NCBI GenBank assembly: GCA_027924585.1
Contig: BSBM01000199.1
Span: forward strand, 11,357,001 to 11,421,000
Direction of reading: 5' to 3'
Length of the DNA: 64,000 nucleotides
Source of the DNA: Larix kaempferi
Taxonomy: Eukaryota; Streptophyta; Pinopsida; Pinales; Pinaceae
Shown: one piece after another, positions 35,196 through 47,433 of the stretch
Position numbering within the stretch: position 1 is the stretch's first letter
Layout: each line of letters opens with the position of its first letter
Notes under the pieces: model-generated
The model's database searches: none
Seen by the model: the letters and a program-made list of their open reading frames with translations, nothing else
Told to the model about the DNA's origin: nothing
Program-made: the position numbers and the translations under genes

Positions 35196-35800
35196 TGTTG
35201 ATATATATGTAACTTCAGAATGTATTTCACCCATGTATTTCATCTATGTATATTGTACTCCTATAGAGATGTTATTATTCCTCTATACGGAAGTGTCATC
35301 ATTTGTATTAACAAGTGTCACAACTGTTGTAACTTACCGATGGGTTATTAGACCACCATGTGTGGGGTCGGCCCTGATTAAGTTAATATTGGGTTATTGT
35401 ACTAAGCTAGACAATTCAGCCCCATAAGGTTATTGGGCAGTCAGGACAAGTATAAATAGATATCTCTCGATCTCTATTTGGATCACTTCAAAACTCACTC
35501 TTCCTTCACTCAAAAAGTGGCACACATGTGAGGAGGAGGATCAGCTGATAGGAGGATTCTATCTCTGTGTACTTGGGTTATACTTTGGTTGTATCATTTC
35601 TCTATCTATCTCTGAGGAAGTTGTGGGGTTTTTCACCTTAGGGTTTTCCCCACGGAAACCCTGTGTGTCTATTGTGTCTTATGATTGCTTCTTGTGATGA
35701 TTGACATGCTTGCTATGATTGATATGCATTGATATACTGTACATGTTATTCTCTCAGCAAAGATCCTAGAGTATCTTGAATTAATGCTCAAAATTTAATA
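35196..35800 (+). repeat. Copia 3' LTR
   Basis: Direct repeat of 28720-29324. TATA box at 35451-35458. The final CA is changed to TA. Confidence 0.95.
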
Positions 35801-36403
35801 GATATCATCTTCATGGACATTGTCTGATACATCATTTGATTCAACTAATTCTTCAACAGCTTCTTCTGGAACATGATCATCTAATTCATGTTGATCATGA
35901 TCATCTTCCATGACATCTTCTTCTTTGATAACGTCTTCATTACCTTCATCTACATTATACTTTACCAGCCTTCCCCTTGGATTGTGTCTCACAGTGAATG
36001 ACCAACCCGCTCTACCTAGAACCTCAGAGTAAAATACCCATTCACATTGGGTTGGAAGAACATAGGGCTCCATTCCTAGCTCAAACAACCTTGTATTTAC
36101 CATGGTAAATCCATTATCATGTTCAATAATTGTTTTATCAGGATCACGTTGATTCAATCGACACCTGTACCATTTGATAATGAATAGAAATACCTTGAAG
36201 GATTTAAAGTCACGTTGAAGAATGTATTCCAAATGCCCATAGTATCGATTTTCAAAGAGTTCTGAATATCTGTCACTTCTTGAGGAAACATTAGTCACCT
36301 CAAAGACTGCAGATATCCCACAATCTAATGTTTTCTTCATTTCATCCAACTTTTTGATGCGATATCTATAGCCATTGTACCACATAGCCTTATGGTGTTT
36401 TAC
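35801..36403 (-). pseudogene. CACTA transposase C-terminal exon (DUF4216 / TNPD type)
   Basis: The transposase moves CACTA (En/Spm) DNA transposons. This minus-strand exon begins after a TTGTTGTAG 3' splice site (exon from 36403) and reads VKHHKAMWYNGYRYRIKKLD. It then gives YYGHLEYILQRDFKSFKVFL, FIIKWYRCRL, NGFTMVNTRLFELGMEPYVL and QCEWVFYSEVLGRAGWSF. This pattern is typical of the DUF4216 domain at the end of TNPD-like transposases. An Asp/Glu-rich tail follows and is cut by the copia element at 35801. The upstream catalytic part is not visible because E3 was inserted at 36911. Confidence 0.75.
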
Positions 36404-36530
36404 CTACAACAATCCTATATTTATAATTAACTAGTGCATGTTTATAAAGCCATACAGGGAAAAAAATCAACTTGTACAATGACAATATGTTTGCAAAAAA
36501 CAAAATAGTGTGGTTGATTAATATGCTTAC

Positions 36531-36745
36531 CTACTTATCTTTTAAACCATATTCTAAATCGATTTCCCTTTGTGTTAGACTGGTATCTCCATTGTGATGT
36601 GCAGCTTTAACCAATTAAGCCACACCTTCCCATGATATTCCATGACCAAATTGTTCACATCGTTCAATCCCTACCTTCATCCAGTCAAGATTGTTTATGA
36701 TGTATAAATGAATTGCATCCCACTCTCAACCAACTGTTTGATGAC
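36531..36745 (-). pseudogene. Upstream exon of the CACTA transposase gene
   Basis: The minus strand reads EWDAIHLYIINNLDWMKVG, IERCEQFGHGISWEGVA, KAAHHNGDTSLTQREIDLE and YGLKDK. It ends at a GTAAGC 5' splice site (intron 36404-36530, 127 nt). Three in-frame stops occur near 36742, 36618 and 36531; the last would restore Gln as CAG. A possible 3' splice site precedes the exon at CATCAAACAG. The link to the DUF4216 exon rests on the intron borders and frame. I do not recognise this segment on its own. Confidence 0.5.
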
Positions 36746-36910
36746 AGTAAAATTAAAATTCAATACAACTGTATAGTCACTTAACAAAGTATATTACGCT
36801 CTAATGGATGCAAAATATTGAATATAAAAATAGAATATGTATGATATATATACATCAAAATCAATAGTCAAATGTGTTATATTACCTTTCACCTTCCTCA
36901 ATCTACCTTT
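36746..36910. other. CACTA internal sequence up to E3 insertion
   Basis: AT-rich, with no ORF. The last bases CCTTT (36906-36910) would be the left target duplication of E3; its partner lies outside the window. Confidence 0.5.
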
Positions 36911-37821
36911 TGTTACAGAGAAAACTTCCTATGGCTTCAGGGTAGACCACAACAGACAGCTAACTACCAGAAAATAACTCAATTCCCAATTCAATGCTAT
37001 TATAATGAAAATGCTAAGATATGGATAATAAAACCAACCTTCAACCGGATGTTCGAAGTAGATCCCCATTGAGATTTCAATCTCTACACTTGGTCCTGCA
37101 GATTAGTCTCAACAACAAATACAAGCAAGTGCATATAATATGTGAAAGACATTAACATAATCAATAGAACGATCCATGATATCATAAGAAAATGTAACTC
37201 AATGTAATTTAAACAACATTCACAACATCAATTGGACGAGAAAATGAGTATTTCTATTAATTCATAACAAGAAGTACATGATACGAGCTCTTGCCGACAA
37301 CCAATCTGAACCATGAACTGGGTCTCTACACCACTTAAATCCCCCATGCAATGGAAAACTCAAACTATGAAAGGAGTTTGGTAGGTGAACATAAGAGGTT
37401 CACAACAACAAGGATCAATGAGTGTAGACTCAAGTCACGGAAAAAATACACTAGAGTTATCTTGTTCTCCCTTTCTCCTCCCTTCCATACACCATAAGAG
37501 CTCAATATATAGCCTTCCAGAGGTAAGTGAAAGGTCAAATCGAGTCGTTTCGGGGTATATGGAGGGCCAAAGGTCACCCTAGGACCACTTTTTCGGAGTA
37601 AAAATTAATTTTCTATTGGTTTTTACCATTTAACTTGGTGTACGCTGGCTATAGTGTAACAACATGCATGCACACTGCCTATAATGGAACAACTAGCGTA
37701 CATGAACAAAAATAGGGAAATGTGTGTTCCTGAAGGGAATATAATGGATCTGAGTCAATAAAATGGATCCTAAAGGCCAATCAATGTTGATGCTCACAGG
37801 GTGGAAAATTATGCTGTAACA
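36911..37821 (-). repeat. E3 3' LTR (911 bp)
   Basis: The plus strand starts TGTTACAG and ends CTGTAACA, an 8-bp perfect terminal inverted repeat. TATA-like box on the minus strand, TATATATT at 37504-37511, with a U3 of about 310 bp. Confidence 0.88.
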
Positions 37822-37833
37822 GATGCCCCCCAA
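37822..37833 (-). other. E3 polypurine tract
   Basis: The minus strand reads TTGGGGGGCATC directly before TGTTACAG of the LTR. Confidence 0.75.
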
Positions 37834-39782
37834 TGTGTGAGGTCAGAGAAGGTACTACGATAGCTGAAATACATTATAAATCTCAGAAGTGGAGTGATGG
37901 AGACACAAATGGAAAGAGCATCCCACTCGTCATAATACAATAATATCTCTAGATACATGTCAGTACAATACAACAATCTGATACAATGACCATGAGAGGA
38001 AGTACATAGTGAATACATGTCATAGGTGGTCACAGCCATGACCTACACAGTAAGATATGGTCTCCTGCCGAAAAGGAAACAACTGATGCAATACTGGAGG
38101 TACAAACCGCTGAAGTATGAGAAATGAGATCTCATAAGTAAAATCACAATCATGAGCAGCATACTGAATGCTACTAACGCATGGGGTCTTCTACACAAAT
38201 CATCTATGGTGAAAGTCCCATTAATTGAATAAAGGCGTTGAAGTTGAACCTAATGTGACATCGTATGATTACCAGTCAATGATGTATACCATTAACAGAC
38301 ATGAGATAACCCACCAATAGTGAAAATGGGAATCAAGGCACAGAGTACAATCATCAAAGTGTGAATAGATGTGTTGAGGTCAAAGACTAAGATGAATCCA
38401 TCAATTAGGGGACATTGATGTATTCCCAAAACTTTCGATTGCGAGAGAACCTACCACTAATGACTACAAGCCTCAATGTACTAAACCGAATCTAAGTCTC
38501 AATTCCGGAATAAATGAGTTGAAGTCGATAGAATGAAACTTGCTGGAAGGAGTTTATTAAGGCATCCCCCATCAACCAACATGAGGAAACAGCTATGCTG
38601 AAATATTTGGAAGAATTGGACGAACGAACAGAATCAATAGGGATGGCCGACATGCAATAGTCAAGAGATCTGAGGAGTGGCCGACTCTAGTTTCAGGACT
38701 TCCTTTGAACAAGAGCATGAGCAGATGGATAGACTCAGGCAGCCTGGACTCAAAACAAGCATGACACTTTGCGACACAGGAGGCATCGACAAAGGGGGGT
38801 CCATAATGACTGGAAGCTTAACCAGTCGGTGGAGTGAAACTGAGAAACGATTACAGCTCCTAAGGTCCTACTATAGTCCCGACTCATATGGATGGAGTAG
38901 AATGAATTCTTTGTTCAAAGGTGACACAACAACTACCAACAAAAAGAAGTAACGATTCTCCCATCTGGATTTTTGGAATATTTGATTTTTTTGGTCTTTT
39001 TCATATTTGAAAAAAGATTGAAAAAGAATAAAATTGCTTATAGTACAACAGGTGAGGGAACGAGTGTCAAATGGAAAGAAAACTAGTCCCAAGCAGTGGA
39101 ACATACCTATGAACAATGCAAGGAAGCATGTGTAAGATGTGGAGACTCGGGGGTGTTCCCTCAGGGTAAAGGGTCATCAAATTGCGAAAGGAAAATGGAA
39201 AGCTCTGGTTGGCTTGACAGAGAAAGTGCTCAGGCACGTGGCTAATAATTGAATAAGTGGGAGCCGGCACAAGGCTCAAGCAGCAAGCAGGATGATGCAA
39301 TGCAGTCACAACTTGATATACAATGGGGGAGTCCTTATGGGAGATGGCCAGCATAAGACAAAGTAGAGTATGAGTCTTTATCACGAAGTCATGGCGTAAC
39401 TACGAAGGACTCCCGATCCTAAGGAGAAACAACGGCATGGTCACCAAAATGCATAAAAAGGTTCTATCTAGGTCACCCATGGTCGGACAAGCCCTACCGC
39501 CAAATAACGACACTCCTATAACAGTGTGAAGGCTCTGTGTTGGTTAAAAAGTGGGGTCTCACCTAGGGTTGATGACAAATGATCAAAGGCCAAATGTATA
39601 ATGAAGGTGAAAATGACATCTAACCTATATGATGGGTGTAGAATATACCTGCTGTAGGCACGAAATGGTAAACACAAATCAGCTCTTGTCGAAAAAGCTG
39701 TTCAAAATGGTACTCCAGAACGAAATATTACTCCAAAACAGCTTCAAATGGTAAAAACTATAGGAAAGTGGGTTTTTAAAAC
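37834..39782. other. E3 3' non-coding region
   Basis: Nearly 2 kb between the polypurine tract and the antisense promoter. Short ORFs (for example plus 38677-38952 and minus 39067-39384) have no recognisable motif and I do not call them genes. Confidence 0.5.
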
Positions 39783-39790
39783 TATAAATA
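39783..39790 (+). promoter_or_regulatory. TATA box of the antisense PMD gene in E3
   Basis: TATAAATA in the context ACTATAAATAGT, on the strand opposite to E3's own genes, about 400 nt upstream of the first readable PMD codons. It is followed by an AT-rich then mixed leader and by splice-like sites (a possible donor CAG/GTTAGT at 39925). Confidence 0.6.
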
Positions 39791-41161
39791 GTAATTAAAA
39801 ATTACAATTACTGTTCCATTTTCACATTTTACCCAAATTGGGGTTTTTGGTTAGTTCTCACCTCAGATTTCAGTTGTTGATTCCGGGAGGTGTGGAAATC
39901 CATTTTATGAGCCGTCTGGAGCAGGTTAGTCATCTCATTCTCCTCTTTCATTTGATAGCTTTTATTTCAATTTTTAGTGGTCCATTATTTTTAGTAGGCC
40001 ATCCCTACTTCTCCACGGCATTATACACGGGCTACAGCTCTGCAGGTCGCAGGTAGGGCCTGTTAGATGTGGTCAACGCATGCATTGACTGCGAGTAGAT
40101 GCCCCTATGTACTCAGTTTCCCATGGGTACGAACCTGAAGAAGGTTTTTTAAATGTTTAAAAGCTAAAAAGAAATTGTTTCTTCCTCCAGGATGGTTTTA
40201 GAGTGGAGGGAAAGAGAACATGATGTTGTGGATGAGATGGTCCACCAAGATTTTCCCACACAGTAAGCACTACAACCATGTGGCCTTTACAAATTCTGGA
40301 GCCTTGGGGGTTTAAGGGCCCAAAACCAACTGTTGCGTCAATTGATTGACTACTGGGACGTAGACGCAAAAAACTTCAACTTGGATGGTCAAACACTCTC
40401 CTTAGAGGTGGATGACATATATTTCATTACAGGGTTGACTCGCCAAGGGGAGGTGGCTAGTCTCCAATCTTGCACTGTAGGTGGGGGGATCACCATTCCC
40501 GACTATATAGACTAGTACTGTCTTCCCAGTACCCAAGAGGTGGGGATTTATTTACCCATTGGGGCCATTGTTAGATTCAGCATGAAGATCATAGTGCTCA
40601 CCCTCGTCAGGATCACAGGTTCAGCAACTTTATATCAGGCTTCAAGGCTGGTGATGTTCTACGCAGCAGAGTGCATGTGTCCTATAGTATATGACTAGTG
40701 CACAACATTACTGGTGTCCATGAAGGCCCAGTTAATAGAGTGCAAGCATGGGTAGGAAAAGAACTTTGGGTATGGAAATATACTATGCAGATTCTTTTTC
40801 AAGAGAGTTTCGGGGATCAGTTCAAGGGTTGAAGTCTCTCCTCATAGTCTCCATGACCCAGCCCTTACCCGGTGGGAAGAGGTACTGATGTGACAGGGTG
40901 GTGGTTGACATGCATCACCATATATAGATAAGTTCTTCCACTAGTGGTCTTGACAGGTCATCGCCATAGATGACTACCCATATGCAGGAATAGACTTCCA
41001 TGGCGATCGTGACATGCCGCTCCCTCCAGGGGCAGTATTCGGAGATATCGGTATGTTACTCTTTTTAATGTTTTATATATTATTTTTTTTGTATTTTTGG
41101 TTAAAATGGAAAAGACAAAATCATTTTTGTGTGGTATCACATATTGACATTTTACTGTATG

Positions 41162-42794
41162 TGTTGGCTATAATTGACCCAGAGGTTTTCTATAAGACCT
41201 AGGTTCTTCACGGTTTCCCTTTGACCAACAAAACCCCTTCGCACCGGCCCTTCCGGAAACAACCTGCGAGTAGGTTGAGGTCTCACCCAAGGTGTATCTA
41301 TGGGGTACTGCGGAATCAAATTTCCACAGTAAGTGATAAGTTGCTTCGACGGACATACTGCACATCACAATAGGGGATATGTGCTGCGAGGTGAGACTGC
41401 GCAGCGATGGGCAACGCTGCGGTCTGTACCACTATGTTCTTCTACCACAGGACTTCTACTTAAACTGTGAACAGTCCGATTCAACATTACACTTGGAGCG
41501 CACGGAAATGTTTAAGGTGGTGAACTAAGTATCACTCGTCCACTCGTTCAACTACTCAACCGATTATCCATCTACTATCCGTTCATCCACTTAGTATGGT
41601 TACGATTTGAGCATATTCCACTAATACAATCTAATTGTTGTGCATTTGTTCTATTGTACATAAAGAAGTACTTCATTAATCTCTTAACACTTAACCAACT
41701 AACTGATTCATTTTTCTCAAACATAAGATAAATGTTCACCATTCATCTATTCATGTAGAACTTAACATATCGTCTCCATACCACCTCTGATGGAAAATGC
41801 ATACAACAGTTCTCTCATAACAGCATGCAAAGAAACATCTAGACATTCATTTACAGAAAACACAAATAAGCATTCAATCATAAAACACAATCGCACAACA
41901 CAATATTTAACGTGGTTCACTCCCCCGGATGGGAAGCTACGTCCACAAGAATGGTTGGTAATATATATCATTAAAAAGGGATGGGGAAAACTGTTCTAAG
42001 TCTGCACACCCAGCTGCAGACTCTCCTTCCTCTCAGATAGGTCTCTGCACACACAGCTACAGAGCCTTTACAATCTTCTCATCTCAAAAGAGATTTTACA
42101 CTATAATATCCAGAACCCAAAAATGTCACAACAAAAAGTAACCACACAGTAACCCCATCCCATACAAAATTATCTTCTTAAATAGACCATGCCCGAAGGT
42201 CATCTCTTTACAATGCCGAAGACCTAAACCCAAAAACCCTTAGGGTTTACAAAATTGTGTCGGTTTCCCTAAACCGGCTTGCTGGCATCTGGTAGTGTCT
42301 GCTTCATAGTGGAGGTTCTCCATGTCTTCACTCTGTCGTTATCGGCCTTCCTATCACACGCACGCCAACAGGTCTCTTTCACTGAACCGTTCATCTCTAA
42401 CAGTCTTGCCTACTAGGCATGCCAAGCCATCGCTTTCCCTGAGCTATCCTTTCCTTAACAAAATCGTGCATTGGCCGCCGTCCTGATTTGCTCGTGCCCG
42501 CCACTCGGCACTCCTAGAGCATCTTTCCAAAATTAGACCACTACTGATCCATCCAGTACCTGCACCTGATCCCTGTCCAGCACTCCACTTTGTTGGATCC
42601 ACATGGCCTGAATACTTCACATCGCTGGTCTTCGCGGTACTTCCAAAACTTGGATGTTGTGCACAACTTCGCAGCATGGTCAAAAATTGGATGTTGTGCA
42701 CAGCTTCGCAGCACCCTCAACACTTAGACAAAGTTATATCTTTTCCTGCATATCAAAAGTGTTACCAAAACTTTGTCCCAAGTTGGGCCCAACA
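41162..42794 (-). repeat. E2 3' LTR (1633 bp)
   Basis: Direct repeat of 52959-54607. A weak TATA-like element on the minus strand (CTATTTAAG) lies near 42177-42186. A G/A-rich tract next to its internal edge (minus TGTTAGGGGCA, 42795-42805) is the probable polypurine tract. Confidence 0.93.
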
Positions 42795-42809
42795 TGCCCC
42801 TAACACTTA

Positions 42810-45648
42810 CATGTGGCTCGTCCCCGAGCCACTTGCTGCTTCGGTCGTCTTGCTTTGCTCCGCGACTAGTGGAACTTATTTGGCCGTGAACTCGTTATAT
42901 GTGCCGAACAACTATTCCACTGCTTCTCTGGTATATTGTTCAACTTGTTTTACTACCTCAAGTAGTGCTGGAGTTATCTGTTATCCAATCTTTCCTTGTA
43001 CCTACTCCTGGTTGTTGTGCAATTCCTTCAGCTTGTCTTCTATTTGCTGCGACACCCCCATGGCATCCTCCAGGAGTTGCTGTGACTGATTATCCATCTC
43101 AGTCTCTTTTTCTCTTAATGCCTAGACTTCCTTCTTCAAGCCTGATATCTCCTTATACCTCGGCAGCCTCTCCCTAGGTGGAAGAGCCTTGACCTCTATG
43201 TCCAACTTTTCTAGCGCAGTTTATTTTTCTTTTACCACGATCTTCACCTACAGTAGGCCTTGATCCTCTTCAAGGGCAGTGAATTCCTTTGAAACCTTTT
43301 CCAAGAGATCTTGGCAATTAGTCATCTCATTCGTTATGCTTTGTGCGGTAGCACTCACTGCTTGCTCTCTTAACTGCTTCTCAGTTAATGGCGTATGCGT
43401 GTTCATTTTTTCCTTCAAGGCTTCAAGCTCAACCTCAGAGAGGGTGTCCCTATCCTGCATCTCCATCTTCAAAGATCTCACCTTTTCTCTTATCCTCAAA
43501 ACTATGTCCACAGGATCATCCTGGAGTTCTACCCCTTCAATATCTTGGGCAACAGTAGATATGGTAGTCTCCAATTGTTTCTGGTGGTCCTATTCATCAC
43601 ACAGCTGTATTTCTGCACGCAACTCGAGCTGCCAGTTTGCTGCGTGCAGCTCCGCTAGAGCCTTCATGGATTCTATTGTTCTTTCAGGCATCTCATCGAC
43701 GATCTGCGTGTGGATAAAGTGTAAGCCAGGAAAAGGAATCTTGGCCAAGTCGAGCTCTACCCACTCGACTCCCTTTGTGTCTACGATGATCTGTTTTGTC
43801 ATTGGTAATGAAATAACCAATAAGTCCAAATGGACAACCCTGGTCTTAGAAGGAAACGTTATTGCTAGCTGCGGCGGTGTTTGCTGCAAGGTTCCTACCA
43901 ACCTCCCTTCAGCTATTGTGTCGCGCAACAAGGTTAGGATCTTCTGGACATCGTCCATTTTCTTCATGAGACCTTGTAGTGCAAGCCTAGTATTTTGCAG
44001 GTCATCCTGGATGACCTTATCCTTTTTGTCTTTGTCAGTCAAGAGCTCCTTCATTTGGTCTGAGACCTTTTCTGCTATCATCTCAAAGTCATCTTCGTTC
44101 AGCACTGTCTCACATTGAGTCTTTGTGGCCTTCATCTTCTTCTGGACCTTCAGCTTCTGCGAGGTCTCAGGCCCTTTCTGCTTTCCTATTTCTTCAACAA
44201 TCGGGCATGACAGCGAAATTGGCTTGTCTTCTTCAGAGTCTGTCTCAACATCAATGACTTCAACATGGAAGTCAACTGGCTAGTCCTTCATGAGGATATC
44301 AATGTCCTCCTCATACATATGGTAGTTACCCCCGTGCCATTTTGGCTTATTCATTCTCGCTTTAGGTGAAATAAAGATACATTGCATGTCCGCCATGAAA
44401 TCAAGAACATGAATGTACTTCGACGTTACCTGCTTTGTGATGCGGGCTGTATGGGTGATCACATCGCGTAGCTGAGTGTAATACTGATAGAAAACTTTAA
44501 CTATCGCTCCGCATTGATGTTTTCCCAGAGGTTGGCATAACGGAACCCTCTAGGATCGTTGGTTTCTGTAATGACACCCATATAGTCCTTTGGCTCCTTC
44601 CATCCAAAAAGGATGATGAGGACGATCAGCTAGTTAAATTGGAACTGTCCTCCATTCTCCTCGGTATCATTGAGTTCATCCAAGAACTCATTAAGAAGAT
44701 AGTGAACCCAATTGAATTCGGTTCCTTCAGCCGTTGCGGCACTGAGTAGTATTACACCCGCAGGAACCTCCAGAGGCCTAGCTATTCTGAGGATTTTTCC
44801 TGCGAGCACCTGGGTGAAAAATCTTGTCGCTCTGTCTTCAATTTCTTCTGTGGGAAAACCTCTTTTCCCTTTCACCAATGCATGAGTTTTCTTCATCTTT
44901 TCGACTGCCTCTTTTTCCTTATTCTTCCCCTAGAAGAATTGCTTGGGATTAAATCAGTGTTGACATTGACATTTATGTTGAGCCATAGATATCCCTGGTG
45001 GATTCACACCATTAGCGTACGGACCACCACATTCACTTCTGGTGATCGATCAAAATGTGGCAACCTTAACAAGTTCAGCAGTCCTGACTGAACGACGGGT
45101 GTCAGCTAGCTTTCGGAAACCAAGTTAAAAGTTCCCTTGGAATCCTTTTTCCAACACATGTACTGGTCAGGCTGGAACTGTGGGTACTTAAGTGTGTGGG
45201 GCTCTTCCTTTTGCACGTCTAGGAGGTTAAAGTCTTCCCACTTATAGTCTGCGATCTTTCTAAGTAGGTTCTTGGCAACCTCTACATGTTTTGAAATCAG
45301 TGACAATGGGATTTCATATCTAGCATTCTTGGTCAATTTAAAGACTGGGGCATCCAAAGCCCATGGTGATATATACTCAGGTGTCAACTTCAAGGGTTCC
45401 TTTTGAAAAACTGGTGATCTTTGCACCGTCTGGACCGTCTTTGGAATCTTGCTTCGTGGTGCAGTTATGTCTTTCCCTTTCTCTTGCATCATTGGATTAT
45501 GGCGAGGTGATCTTCTAGACACATGACCAGGTTCAAGTACAACCATCTTGGTAGGGGTTTTCATTAACTCTACAATTCCCCCGTGCTGAAAGACTCGGAT
45601 TGCTTCTTGAAGTGTAAGCTCTTCTTCTATGTTTGGTGATTTGGACAT
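42810..45648 (-). pseudogene. E2 extra sense ORF downstream of integrase (coiled-coil protein)
   Basis: The ATG at 45648 opens a 180-residue frame (MSKSPNIEEELTLQEAIRVF...). It continues with breaks through ATRFFTQVLAGKILRIARPL and FNWVHYLLNEFLDELNDTEE (44630-44896), then LIVLIILFGWKEPKDY and RYANLW. A ~360-residue heptad-rich region covers 43248-44135 (QLREQAVSATAQSITNEM, LEKVSKEFTALEED). No signal peptide, membrane segment or furin-like site is visible, so an envelope role is not supported. Stops are frequent after 45106. It is preceded by its own TATA box. Similar central sequence occurs at about 24.9-25.1 kb. I do not know the biochemical function; a DNA-binding or structural accessory protein is only a guess. 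Confidence 0.65.
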
Positions 45649-45762
45649 TCACTAGCGAGAGTAGGCAACTGTTTCTAAGATATGACTAAGGATTACTAAC
45701 ACGGGAGTGAACGCATGAAAATTCTAAGTGTCTGGTAACACCCGCGAGTCCTTATGCGGCGT

Positions 45763-45770
45763 TATTTATA
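45763..45770 (-). promoter_or_regulatory. Internal TATA box of the E2 extra ORF
   Basis: Minus strand CCTATAAATAA, a canonical plant TATA box, 115 nt upstream of the ATG at 45648. A start ~30 nt downstream would give an ~85-nt leader. The interval to the end of integrase (~46200) contains no conserved coding frame. Confidence 0.6.
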
Positions 45771-46229
45771 GGCATAGTTGAGTCCCCCCCGCGCCTTCCA
45801 ACGGCTAGATGAGAATTTAGTGTGGTGTCCGTTGGCCAATTTGAACGAATCCTTCGGTCCCTTCTATCGTCAGTGTGTTCAGAACAGCTATCTTTTCGTT
45901 AAATGCTGAAGTGAGTGCTTGCAACAGTCACCTAACGGCTATTTTTTTTTTCAAAAGTAGTGTAACGACTATTTTTCTGAGTGTTGCGCCGAGCTGCGCG
46001 GCATTCCATATGCGATCCTGCGCAGTTACTTCGCAGTGCCAAAAAATTTCAACTGCATGGTTTCCTTTTTCTTTTCTAACTTTTTTTTTTCGCGTAGCTT
46101 CAACAGTGTTGCACGGTACACACATTGTTATACTTATCATACATGTATAGACTCCTTTACATTTCCAGTGTCCAATTTCAACTGTACTTGACACTTAGAA
46201 ATTTCTCCCTATGCTTATCATTCAGGATT

Positions 46230-47300
46230 CTGTGAAGCAGGGCTGTCATGGTATAGCTTTAGTCTGCTTCCATTTATCAAAGTTGGTAGGGTATCACCAG
46301 CTAAATTGGCTAACTGGACTGCACCAGTGTTAGTAACATGTATACGGACCAAGCCAATGCATCTTAAATTTACCAGGAAACTTCATGAATTTGCTATCAT
46401 AGAGGAGGACTAGGTCACCTACCTGAAAGCACTTGTTCTTTATATGGCAATCATGCTAGGCTTTCTCACGGTCTTTCTAAACTTTCTGGTGGAAGCCGGC
46501 AATAAAGTAATCTTCCTCCAACCTAACGATGTGTAGCAACCTTTCTTCTAATGTTGCGCAGTCTTCCATCTCTGTGAACGCAACGATCTGCAAACTAGGG
46601 ACAATGTACTCCATTGGCATTATAGCTTCCTGCCCATAAGCCAACTGAAAAGGTGTATGTCCTGTCAATTTCTTGCATGTAGTCCTGTATGCCCATAACA
46701 CAGAAGAGACACGCAAATCCCAATCATCTCTATTTATGTTGCAGACCTTAGTTAGTGCGTTCTCTAGTATTTTATTGAAAGCCTCAACAGTGCCATTCAC
46801 TTGTGGATGATATGGAGTACTGCGCTGATGATGAATGTGGAATTCCTCTGTAAGTGCCTCAATGGTCTTGTTCAAAAAGTGAGTACCTTGGTCACTCATC
46901 AAAATCTTCAGACAGCCAAATCTTGACAATGTCTTCGAAAATGAACTGCGCAGCAGTACTGGCGCTGCAGTCCTTTACTGGCTTCGCTTCCGCCCATTTG
47001 GTGAGGTAATTAGTAGTAGTAATAATATACCTCGCACCAGTTCTTTTTCCTGGTGAGTTTATAGGACCCACAAAATCAATTGCCCATTTCTCAAATGCCT
47101 GCAAGGTCAACTGCGGGTTTAATGGCATCTCATCTCTTCACGACGATTTCCCTGTCCTATGATAGACATCACAGTTCTTGCAGTGTTCTTTGGAGTCTTT
47201 TTGGATTGTGGGCCACCATAGCCCTGCACGCAATATCTTCTGCACAGTAGTCCTTCCTGCATAGTGACCTCCCACGATCCCAAAATGCACGTCTGCTAGA
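46230..47300 (-). pseudogene. E2 integrase
   Basis: Minus strand, in order: HYAGRTTVQKIL of the zinc-binding domain near 47250, then the core Asp in FEKWAIDFVGPINSPG near 47080. The second Asp is in [13 protein letters not shown] near 46895 and the Glu in [17 protein letters not shown] near 46790. [15 protein letters not shown] and [16 protein letters not shown] lead to a C-terminal GKFKMHWLGPY near 46360 with NGSRLK-type end. All three catalytic residues are present. A frameshift near 46915 and stops near 47130 and 46470 disable it. It lies between RNase H and the extra ORF. Confidence 0.9.
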
Positions 47301-47433
47301 ATAAATGGTTCTCATGATCTAGTACGCATCTGTGCAAGACTTCATTCGGTCCGAGTTTGCATAACTGACTTGCAATTATAGTGAAGTCTGTAGTGCGCAC
47401 CACTAGCTGCTTCTTCTGCTAGACAGATAATTT

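Larger units (their letters stand above)
28720..35800 (+). mobile_element. Ty1/copia retrotransposon, decayed, inserted in CACTA transposase
   Basis: 605-bp LTRs at 28720-29324 and 35196-35800 flank gag-PR-INT-RT-RH in the plus orientation, the Copia domain order. The 5' LTR ends AACA and the 3' LTR ends AATA, a mutated CA. Flanks are AATAT on the left and GATAT on the right, a target duplication with one mismatch. LTRs differ at roughly 40 of 605 positions by eye. The integrase C-terminal part and the integrase-RT linker are deleted or replaced (31690-32195). RT and RNase H are nearly intact. A 1.4 kb tandem-repeat-rich block lies between RNase H and the 3' LTR. Confidence 0.95.

Noticed and set aside
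38677-38952. 91-residue ORF in the E3 3' region
   Set aside because: No recognisable domain and no promoter-like context; likely chance.
43279-44118. 279-residue plus-strand ORF
   Set aside because: Antisense shadow of the Glu/Lys-rich coiled-coil region of the E2 cargo ORF; Ser/Cys/Ile-rich without a domain.
42810-45648. Envelope-like protein of E2
   Set aside because: Position fits, but no signal peptide, membrane span or cleavage site is visible and the protein is dominated by coiled coil.
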